Shown: piece by piece, positions 1 to 5,677 of the stretch
Layout of the letters: each line of letters starts with the position of its first letter
Position numbering within the stretch: position 1 is the stretch's first letter
Assembly (NCBI GenBank): GCA_027065935.1
Contig: JAMONI010000310.1
Coordinates: forward strand, 1-7,145
Source of the DNA: Flavobacteriales bacterium
GTDB lineage: Bacteria > Bacteroidota > Bacteroidia > Flavobacteriales > Flavobacteriaceae
Reading direction: 5' to 3'
DNA: 7,145 bases
Made by a program: the position numbers and the translations under genes
Notes under the pieces: model-generated
What the model was told of the DNA's origin: nothing
Databases searched by the model: none
The model's input: only the letters and a program-made list of their open reading frames with translations

Positions 1-1
1 G

Positions 2-1012
2 ACAATCCTGTTCCTCGACGGCTTTGCCCTGCTCGATAGTTTTACCGCCGGGCTGACGGATAATCCGGTAATGCATTCCCTGTTGTTTTTTGCTTTTCTT
101 CTTACGGCCGAAAGCATGATTTCACTACCGTTCGCTTATTATGCCACATTCGGCATTGAAGAAAAATTCGGATTCAACCGAAGCGATTTGAAAACTTTCA
201 TTTCCGACAAGCTCAAATCACTTATGCTGGGATTGGTTTTCTTGTTTATGATAGGTTATCCCGTCATTCGGATTTATTATCAAGACCCCGAAAACTTTTG
301 GTGGAAAGCCTGGGTGGTGGTATCGGCTTTTTCATTGACGATGAATTTACTCTACTCGGACATCATCGTACCATTGTTTAACAAACAAACACCCTTGTCG
401 CCCGGCGAATTACGTGACCGTCTTGAAACGTTGGCCTCACGAACCGGTTTTAAAATCAAAGATATATACGTAATAGACGGAAGCAAACGAAGCACCAAAG
501 CCAATGCCTATTTTGCCGGATTCGGTCCGCGAAAGCGCATCGTGCTTTATGACACCTTAATCGATGATTTAACCCCCGAAGAAATCGAAGCGGTTCTGGC
601 TCACGAAATCGGACATTACCAAAAGAAACATATCATTCTAAACATCCTCATATCGGGATTGCTTACCGGAATCACTTTTTATCTGCTCTCCATAGCTTTA
701 AAAAGCCATACGTTAGCACAAGCTTTGGGCGTAGATAAACCATCGTTTCATACCGGTGTGATTGCTTTTGCCTTGCTTTACGGGGTGATAGAAGCGGTGC
801 TATCCGTTTTTCAAAACTTGATTTCCAGAAAATTCGAATTTCAAGCCGACCGATTCGCCGCCGAACACGGCTATGCATCACCTTTGGTTTCGGCACTCAA
901 AAAATTAGCTCGAAAAAGTTTTTCAAACCTGACGCCGCATCCCCTGTATGTATGGATGCATTATTCTCATCCGCCGCTTCCGGAACGCATTCGTAATTTA
1001 AAAAAAGAGTAA
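2..1012 (+). CDS. M48 family (Ste24/CAAX prenyl protease 1-type) integral membrane zinc metalloprotease, 5' end cut by window
   Basis: The frame is open from the window edge to TAA at 1010-1012, giving a 336-residue C-terminal fragment; the ATG at 71 is internal, because 23 codons of family-like sequence precede it. Full-length M48A proteins are about 410 residues, so roughly 75 are missing. Visible parts, numbered on the fragment, are hydrophobic segments near 24-46, 73-91, 103-122, 211-233 and 250-270; the Ste24-like signature EEKFGFN; the zinc-binding HEIGH at 201-205 (nt 602-616); the third zinc ligand Glu279 with Asp283 in EFQAD; and a C-terminal SHPPLPERI motif. All catalytic residues are present. 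Known family members cleave CAAX-processed or membrane-associated peptides; bacteria lack farnesylated CAAX proteins, so the substrate here is unknown and membrane protein quality control is only a guess. A small membrane protein gene follows after 25 nt and may be co-transcribed. Confidence 0.93.
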   Translation, partial: TILFLDGFALLDSFTAGLTDNPVMHSLLFFAFLLTAESMISLPFAYYATFGIEEKFGFNRSDLKTFISDKLKSLMLGLVFLFMIGYPVIRIYYQDPENFWWKAWVVVSAFSLTMNLLYSDIIVPLFNKQTPLSPGELRDRLETLASRTGFKIKDIYVIDGSKRSTKANAYFAGFGPRKRIVLYDTLIDDLTPEEIEAVLAHEIGHYQKKHIILNILISGLLTGITFYLLSIALKSHTLAQALGVDKPSFHTGVIAFALLYGVIEAVLSVFQNLISRKFEFQADRFAAEHGYASPLVSALKKLARKSFSNLTPHPLYVWMHYSHPPLPERIRNLKKE

Positions 1013-1037
1013 CTTGCAAATACAATCGGTAAGAACA

Positions 1038-1214
1038 ATGAAAAACACACTCGTATTTTTTTTACTTTTGATCGGCGGCATCATCACCTACTACGGATTA
1101 TTGGTCGCACCGGGACGTGTAACGGCTAAAAATATCGTTTTATTTGTGATTTATTTATCCGCCGCCACTTTTTTGCTTATGCGCAATAAACAAAATGACA
1201 ACAACGACTCATAA
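1038..1214 (+). CDS. Small two-helix membrane protein, function unknown
   Basis: This is a 58-residue ORF starting at ATG 1038 (MKNTLVFF) and ending at TAA 1212-1214. A longer reading from TTG 1014 would add eight residues, but the ATG gives a cleaner start with the hydrophobic segment directly after Met-Lys. There are two predicted transmembrane helices, about residues 4-22 and 32-50, joined by a short loop containing APGR and a Lys, and then a polar tail rich in Asn and Asp. I do not recognise a family. It lies 25 nt after the M48 protease on the same strand, so co-expression is likely, and a partner or accessory role for the protease is possible but unproven. Codon use and the two coherent hydrophobic segments support it being real; its small size keeps confidence moderate. 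Confidence 0.6.
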   Translation: MKNTLVFFLLLIGGIITYYGLLVAPGRVTAKNIVLFVIYLSAATFLLMRNKQNDNNDS

Positions 1215-1219
1215 CATCC

Positions 1220-1239
1220 GTATTTTTTCACACAAATAC
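1220..1239 (+). terminator. Weak inverted repeat, possible transcript end after the small membrane protein gene
   Basis: A 6-bp perfect inverted repeat, GTATTT (1220-1225) and AAATAC (1234-1239), flanks an 8-nt loop, six bases after the TAA of the preceding gene. An alternative pairing of ATTTTTT (1222-1228) with AAAAAAT (1242-1248) is also possible. The stem is AT-rich and no T-tract follows, so it is not a classical intrinsic terminator. It is listed because it lies between two likely transcription units. Confidence 0.2.
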
Positions 1240-1311
1240 TTAAAAAATCCGAAACGAATCTTCAACCGGCCCTGGTCCGCTCATACCGGTCAAGCAGCCG
1301 TGGGAATTTAT

Positions 1312-1319
1312 TATCTTTG
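1312..1319 (+). promoter_or_regulatory. Candidate Bacteroidota -7 promoter element (TAnnTTTG) for the rpe-murA unit
   Basis: TATCTTTG fits the TAnnTTTG consensus of the -7 element recognised by the primary sigma factor in Bacteroidota. It lies in the only sizeable intergenic gap ahead of the six-gene run and ends 17 nt before the rpe ATG. I see no good TTG-type -33 element at the expected spacing, so the match rests on one box. If used, the start of transcription would fall near 1325-1328 and leave a leader of only about ten bases. Confidence 0.4.
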
Positions 1320-1329
1320 CATCACAAAG
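1315..1329 (+). repeat. Short hairpin overlapping the promoter box and leader of rpe
   Basis: CTTTG (1315-1319) and CAAAG (1325-1329) form a perfect 5-bp inverted repeat around a CATCA loop. GCATC also occurs twice, at 1319-1323 and 1329-1333. The structure ends seven bases before the rpe ATG. It could be an operator-like dyad, a weak RNA hairpin or chance; nothing in the sequence decides this. Confidence 0.25.
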
Positions 1330-1336
1330 CATCCGT

Positions 1337-1993
1337 ATGAATAAGGAAATAATTGTTGCACCATCGCTTTTGTCGGCGGATTTTTCTTGCTTGAAAGAAG
1401 CGGTCGAAATGATAAACGACAGCGCCGCCCAATGGTTGCACTGGGACGTGATGGACGGACGTTTTGTGCCGAATATTACCTTCGGAATGTCCGTCATCAA
1501 AGCCCTTCGTCCTTATTCGGACAAATTTTTCGATGTGCACTTGATGATAGAAGAACCCGGCCGCTACGTAGAAGCCTTTGCCGGTGCCGGTGCCGATTTG
1601 ATTACGGTGCATTATGAAACCGCCAAACACCTGCACCGCGTAATGCAACAAGTCAAAAACAAGGGAAAACAATTCGGTGTGGCCATCAATCCCTCAACCC
1701 CCGTAGGATGCATCCAAGATATCATTCCCTATGCCGATTTGGTACTGGTTATGTCGGTCAATCCCGGTTTCGGCGGACAGGAATTTATCGACCGGAGCTT
1801 GGAAAAACTTCAAACGGCAAGGCAACTTATCGACGAACTCAACCCCGCCTGCCGCTTGGAAGTGGACGGCGGAATCAACGAGCAAACCGCTCCGCTAGCC
1901 GTGGAAGCCGGCGCCGACGTTTTGGTAGCCGGAAACTTCATTTTCAGCCATCACGACCCGGAAAAAGCCATCGAAATCTTGTTGAACAATTAA
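1337..1993 (+). CDS. rpe: Ribulose-phosphate 3-epimerase
   Basis: This 218-residue TIM-barrel enzyme interconverts D-ribulose 5-phosphate and D-xylulose 5-phosphate in the cytoplasmic pentose phosphate pathway. The family signatures appear in order: APSLLSADF (8-16, Ser10 at the substrate site), HWDVMDGRFVPNITFG (35-50), DVHLM (66-70), VNPGFGGQ (141-148, phosphate-binding loop) and EVDGGIN (175-181). The metal ligands and acid-base residues His35, Asp37, His68 and Asp177 are all present. The last phosphate-contact loop reads VAGN (197-200), where many other Rpe proteins have VAGS; this looks like a lineage variant rather than damage. The length is normal. The ATG start fits the family N-terminus exactly. 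It is the first gene of a closely spaced run, with dcp starting 9 nt after its stop. A TAnnTTTG box lies just upstream. Confidence 0.97.
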   Translation: MNKEIIVAPSLLSADFSCLKEAVEMINDSAAQWLHWDVMDGRFVPNITFGMSVIKALRPYSDKFFDVHLMIEEPGRYVEAFAGAGADLITVHYETAKHLHRVMQQVKNKGKQFGVAINPSTPVGCIQDIIPYADLVLVMSVNPGFGGQEFIDRSLEKLQTARQLIDELNPACRLEVDGGINEQTAPLAVEAGADVLVAGNFIFSHHDPEKAIEILLNN

Positions 1994-2002
1994 ATTTTTT
2001 GT

Positions 2003-4150
2003 ATGAACAACAAACTGTTTGCAAGTCTTTTATCGCTCACGCTTATCTTCGGTGCTTGTGCCGAACATACGCAAAACCGTAAAAACAACGAAACCATGAT
2101 GCAGGAAAATCCCTTAATGACAAGTTTTAACACACCCTACGAAACCGTTCCCTTCAGCCGCATAAAACCCGAACATTTCGAACCCGCCATCCTAAAGGCA
2201 TTGGAAGATACACGTAAAGAAATCCGAAAAATAACGGACAATCCCGGCAAACCTTCCTTCGAAAACACCGTCGAAGCATTGGCATTCTCGGGAATGCACC
2301 TCAACCGGTTGCAACAAATTTTGAGCAACCTCAATTCGGCCGAAACCAATGAAAAACTACAAGCCGTAGCCGAAAAAATGATGCCTTTGATCTCGGATTT
2401 TCACAGTGAAGTAATGCAAAACGAAAAACTTTTTGCACGTATCGAAAAAGTGTACCGACAAAAAGACGAACTCCAATTGGACGAAGTGCAAAAAACTCTC
2501 CTTGAAAAAACCTATAAAAGCTTTGTGCGAAACGGCGCCAAACTCAACGAAAAAGACAAAAAAGAACTCAAAGAAATCAATCGCAAACTGACCGAATTAA
2601 GCTTGAAATTCAATAAAAACGTCTTACACGATACCAACGAATACATCCTGCATATCAACGATGAAACACAACTGGCCGGCCTGCCCGAACGCGTCATTCA
2701 AGCCGCAAAGGAAGAAGCCGAAAAACGTCAAAAAGAAGGATGGATTTTCACCTTGCACTACCCTTCATACGGCCCCTTTATGAAGTACGCTCAAAACCGT
2801 GCCTTGCGCGAAAAATTTTACAAACTCTACGGCTCACGTGCCTTCAAAGGCGATGCTTACGACAACCGAAAAGTGGTTTTGGAAGAAGTTAAACTTCGCA
2901 AGCGCAAAGCCAACCTCTTGGGCTATGAAACCTACGCCGAATACGTATTGGAAGAACGAATGGCCGAAACGCCCCGTAAAGTAATGGAATTCCTCGACGA
3001 ACTTTATAACAACGCCAAACCCTTTGCCCTGAAAGAATGGAAAACCCTGCAAAATCTCGCCCGAAAAGACGGAATCGACCGGTTGCAAGCTTGGGACGTA
3101 GCCTACTATTCCGAAAAACTCAAAAAACAAAAACTCGAACTTGACGAAGAAAAACTCAAACCCTACTTCCCCCTCGAGCAAACAGTAGAAGGATTGTTTG
3201 AAGTAGCCCGAAAACTGTATGGTATCAAATTCGAACCCGCTCCCGATATCGATGTGTATCATCCCGACGTAAAGGCATACAAAGTCAAAGACAAAACAGG
3301 CGAACTGCTCGCCATTTTCTACGCCGATTTTTTCCCACGACCGGGCAAACGTCAAGGTGCTTGGATGACCTCATACAAACCTCAATACATTAAAGACGGA
3401 AAAAATTCCCGCCCGCATATTTCCATTGTAATGAACTTCACCAAACCTACCTCCGGCGAACCTTCCCTCTTGAGTTTTTACGAAGTAAATACCCTCTACC
3501 ACGAATTCGGCCACGCATTGCACGGTATGCTCTCGCAAGTGGTTTACCCCGGCCTCTCCGGAACCAACGTTTATTGGGATTTCGTAGAATTACCTTCGCA
3601 AATCATGGAAAACTGGACCTACGAACCCGAAGTCCTGAAAATGTTTGCCCGGCATTACAAAACCGGTGAACCCATTCCCTACGAATACATCGAAAAACTC
3701 AAAGAAGAAAAAAAATTCCTCGAAGGCCTGGCTACCTTGCGCCAACTGGGTTTCGGCTATCTCGACATGGCTTGGCATCACCGGTTTCCAGAAGGATACG
3801 ACCATATCGCGGACTTTGAAAATAAAGCCGTAAATCCCACCCGCTTTTACGACTACGTGCCGGGAACATTAATCTCCACAAGTTTCGGACACCTGTTCGC
3901 AGGCGGTTACGCCGCCGGCTATTATTCCTACAAATGGGCCGAACTCCTCGATGCCGACGCCTTTTCCATTTTCAAAAAAAACGGTATCTTTGATAAAGAA
4001 ACCGCACAACGTTTCCGGCATTTGCTCGAACAAGGTGGCACCCGGCATCCGATGGACCTCTACAAAGAATTCGCAGGCCGGCCACCCCGACCGGACGCCC
4101 TGCTGGAAAGAGCGGGATTTAAAGAAACATCCGACCGTGAAACCGACTAA
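2003..4150 (+). CDS. dcp: M3 family peptidyl-dipeptidase (Dcp-like) with lipoprotein signal peptide
   Basis: This 715-residue zinc metallopeptidase of the thimet oligopeptidase/Dcp family is predicted to remove C-terminal dipeptides from short peptides. The zinc site is complete: HEFGH at 500-504 (nt 3500-3514) and Glu529 in FVELPSQI, 28 residues after Glu501 as in E. coli Dcp. Substrate-site residues His630, Tyr636 and Tyr643 in the segment FGHLFAGGYAAGYYSY (628-643) match E. coli His601, Tyr607 and Tyr614. The catalytic domain begins near residue 36 (NPLMTSFNTPY), matching the E. coli N-terminus; E. coli Dcp is 681 residues. The extra N-terminus is a Lys-bearing hydrophobic stretch ending in LIFGAC, a lipobox with Cys19, followed by a polar linker. 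This predicts an envelope-anchored lipoprotein. No acidic surface-export signal follows the Cys, so a periplasm-facing location is the simpler guess. Met32, Met33 or Met39 could start a cytoplasmic form, but the well-formed signal peptide favours ATG 2003. Confidence 0.94.
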   Translation: MNNKLFASLLSLTLIFGACAEHTQNRKNNETMMQENPLMTSFNTPYETVPFSRIKPEHFEPAILKALEDTRKEIRKITDNPGKPSFENTVEALAFSGMHLNRLQQILSNLNSAETNEKLQAVAEKMMPLISDFHSEVMQNEKLFARIEKVYRQKDELQLDEVQKTLLEKTYKSFVRNGAKLNEKDKKELKEINRKLTELSLKFNKNVLHDTNEYILHINDETQLAGLPERVIQAAKEEAEKRQKEGWIFTLHYPSYGPFMKYAQNRALREKFYKLYGSRAFKGDAYDNRKVVLEEVKLRKRKANLLGYETYAEYVLEERMAETPRKVMEFLDELYNNAKPFALKEWKTLQNLARKDGIDRLQAWDVAYYSEKLKKQKLELDEEKLKPYFPLEQTVEGLFEVARKLYGIKFEPAPDIDVYHPDVKAYKVKDKTGELLAIFYADFFPRPGKRQGAWMTSYKPQYIKDGKNSRPHISIVMNFTKPTSGEPSLLSFYEVNTLYHEFGHALHGMLSQVVYPGLSGTNVYWDFVELPSQIMENWTYEPEVLKMFARHYKTGEPIPYEYIEKLKEEKKFLEGLATLRQLGFGYLDMAWHHRFPEGYDHIADFENKAVNPTRFYDYVPGTLISTSFGHLFAGGYAAGYYSYKWAELLDADAFSIFKKNGIFDKETAQRFRHLLEQGGTRHPMDLYKEFAGRPPRPDALLERAGFKETSDRETD

Positions 4151-4168
4151 ATTACATTCCGAATTCAG

Positions 4169-4175
4169 AAAAGGA
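4169..4175 (+). promoter_or_regulatory. Shine-Dalgarno-like site fixing the start of the PH-like membrane protein
   Basis: AAAAGGA lies six bases before ATG 4182. It supports this start over upstream in-frame codons, which would run back into dcp. Such purine-rich sites are uncommon elsewhere in this window. Confidence 0.4.
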
Positions 4176-4181
4176 TTCATC

Positions 4182-4667
4182 ATGCAAATCATAATTACGG
4201 CTTTGGGCTTTACGGCAGGTGCCGTTTACTTCCTCGTATCCGATACCTTTAAAAAATCCGGTATGGCCGTTTCAATTTTTCTTCTTATTTTTGGCATGCT
4301 GACCCTTTATTATTTATTCCTGCAATATTTAATCGAAATCCGTATCGATGAACAAGGAATATATTTTAACAATTTGATGAAAAACAGGCAAACCTACATA
4401 TCGTTCGACGAAATCAAAAAAATCGACATGGACGCTTTTCAAATCGAAAACTTGAACGGCCCTTTAACGGAAGCCGTACCCGAAGTTATCATTCACACCG
4501 AAAACAAAGGAAACTTTCTCATCTCGCCGGGAATTTACGCCAATTTTCACCTTTTGGTATTCAAATTACTACAAGCTTACAGACGCGAACAAGATAAAAA
4601 AATCGACGAACTCGCCCGGAAAATCGTTCAATTGCACATAAAAAAACGCTATGGAACAAACCAATAA
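4182..4667 (+). CDS. Membrane protein with two N-terminal helices and a possible bacterial PH-like domain
   Basis: This 161-residue protein starts at ATG 4182. The same frame is open upstream to 3951, but that extension lies inside dcp, is Pro/Lys/Ser-rich without family character, and the purine-rich AAAAGGA precedes ATG 4182. Residues 2-20 and 27-51 are strongly hydrophobic and form a helical hairpin. The remainder (about 52-137) reads like a small beta-rich domain: IRIDEQGIYFNNL, then a YISFDEIKKIDM segment, then VIIHTENKGNFLISP, then a helix. That pattern of strand-turn-strand with a FDEI-type strand resembles bacterial PH/DUF membrane-associated domains; this is a fold-level impression only. 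The C-terminus is a charged helix rich in Lys and Arg. It is 31 nt after dcp and overlaps the DUF493 gene by 17 nt, so translation of the two is probably coupled. Function unknown. Confidence 0.75.
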   Translation: MQIIITALGFTAGAVYFLVSDTFKKSGMAVSIFLLIFGMLTLYYLFLQYLIEIRIDEQGIYFNNLMKNRQTYISFDEIKKIDMDAFQIENLNGPLTEAVPEVIIHTENKGNFLISPGIYANFHLLVFKLLQAYRREQDKKIDELARKIVQLHIKKRYGTNQ

Positions 4668-4959
4668 GCAAAACTTAGCACCCGAAAATAAAGAAGAATT
4701 CTACAAACGCCTGGAAGAAGAACTTAACAAAAATCACGAATGGCCCACGCGATATATGTATAAGTTCATCCTTCCGAACGACGAAAACAAAATAGAACAG
4801 GTGAAACAACGTTTCGATAAAAAACATGACTTTAGGCAAAACTTCTCGCGAAGCGGTAAATACGTATCCCTCACCTTTATTACCGAAGAAAAATCCCCCG
4901 ACGACATCATCAACCGGTACAAAAAAATGGAAGACATCGAAGGTCTGATTGCCATATAA
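4651..4959 (+). CDS. DUF493 (YbeD-like) family protein
   Basis: This is a 102-residue soluble protein. After a charged, helical N-terminal stretch (1-30) comes the DUF493 core: WPTRYMYKFI (31-40), a helix (NKIEQVKQRF), then SRSGKYVSLTF (66-76) and SPDDIINRYKKMEDIEGLIAI (82-102). This matches the layout of E. coli YbeD: a P-T-x-Y/F-x-Y-K strand, a central helix, a S-x-G-x-Y-x-S strand, and a final helix-strand around Y-x-x-x-x-x-I. YbeD has an ACT-like alpha/beta fold and is thought to be regulatory; no reaction is known for the family. No catalytic residues are apparent. The start ATG 4651 lies inside the preceding gene, a 17-nt overlap that suggests translational coupling, and the next gene begins 16 nt after its stop. 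Confidence 0.85.
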   Translation: MEQTNKQNLAPENKEEFYKRLEEELNKNHEWPTRYMYKFILPNDENKIEQVKQRFDKKHDFRQNFSRSGKYVSLTFITEEKSPDDIINRYKKMEDIEGLIAI

Positions 4960-4975
4960 CGAAATCCTTAGTCTT

Positions 4976-5677
4976 ATGGAAGAAATCAAAACATTAACCA
5001 ACGAAGAAAAACAAACATTCAAAGAAATCATCATTCCGCTTTTGCCGGAAAAATACCGCGACCAAAGCCTCGCCTTGATTTACAACACCGATTTGGAACC
5101 GCTCGACATTCCCGAATACGGCCGTATTATTCATCTGATGGCCAAAAATCTGAAAAACATCACCGACCGGGCATTGCGCAACCGAATGGCACAACAAATC
5201 ATTGAAATCATGGGGCGAAAAAGCCCCCACCTGCGCGATGTGGAAGATTTCCAACACAAACTATGGGATCACCTGTTTATCATTGCCGGATTCGATCTGG
5301 ATATAGACAGCCCCTTTGAAAAACCCACCGAAGAAAAGGTCACGTTTAAACCCACACCGCTCGAATATCCGCAAAAAGGCTATAAATACCGCTTCTACGG
5401 ACATATCATCCACAAACTTATCGACGTGGCCACCCGGTGGGAAGAAAGCGAACTGAAAGACCTGCTCATCAAAGTCATCGCCAACCACATGAAAAAAAAT
5501 TACCTGAACTGGAACAAAGATAACGTGGACGATGCCGTGATTTTCAAACACCTTTACGAACTTTCGGGCGGAAAAATACAACTCTCCACAGAAAACGACG
5601 AACTCTTAAGCCGTGAACAGTTAGTACGCAAGAAAAGATATCATCATAGAAACCACAAAAAAAATCACAGAAAATAA
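4976..5677 (+). CDS. DUF4290 family protein, conserved in Bacteroidota, function unknown
   Basis: This 233-residue protein starts at ATG 4976; a TTG at 4949 inside the DUF493 gene is less likely. The core shows the conserved DUF4290 pattern: IPEYGR (45-50), IMGRKSPHLRDVEDFQHKLWDH (78-99), DLDIDSPF (107-114), YRFYG (138-142), IANHMKKNYLNWNKD (168-182) and HLYELSGGKI (192-201). The core appears mostly alpha-helical and has no signal peptide or membrane segment. About 33 residues precede the point where, as I recall, shorter relatives begin (at an IYNT motif, here 35-38, just after a TTG codon), so either this is an N-terminal extension or starts vary within the family. The last 16 residues (218-233) are 13 Arg, Lys or His, suggesting contact with nucleic acid or anionic lipid. 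The stop overlaps the murA start by one base (TAATG), a strong sign of coupling to peptidoglycan synthesis. Confidence 0.88.
   Translation: MEEIKTLTNEEKQTFKEIIIPLLPEKYRDQSLALIYNTDLEPLDIPEYGRIIHLMAKNLKNITDRALRNRMAQQIIEIMGRKSPHLRDVEDFQHKLWDHLFIIAGFDLDIDSPFEKPTEEKVTFKPTPLEYPQKGYKYRFYGHIIHKLIDVATRWEESELKDLLIKVIANHMKKNYLNWNKDNVDDAVIFKHLYELSGGKIQLSTENDELLSREQLVRKKRYHHRNHKKNHRK

Noticed and set aside
1014..1037. TTG start for the small membrane protein
   Set aside because: The added eight residues are polar and carry no signal; ATG 1038 is better placed before the first helix.
1708..2082. Open + strand frame of 124 codons bridging rpe and dcp
   Set aside because: It overlaps the conserved C-terminal half of rpe in another frame and is Arg- and Ser-rich with no domain; a shadow of the real genes.
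2834..3355. Open frame on the - strand (173 codons) opposite dcp
   Set aside because: Its runs of Phe and Val mirror Lys and Glu codons of the + strand. No family features and no start context of its own.
3951..4181. Upstream extension of the PH-like membrane protein frame into dcp
   Set aside because: The extra 77 codons sit within the conserved C-terminus of the M3 peptidase and have out-of-frame composition; ATG 4182 with a purine-rich site and an immediate membrane helix is the better start.
4949..4975. TTG start for the DUF4290 protein
   Set aside because: It would start inside the DUF493 gene and add nine residues of no family character; ATG 4976 is available.
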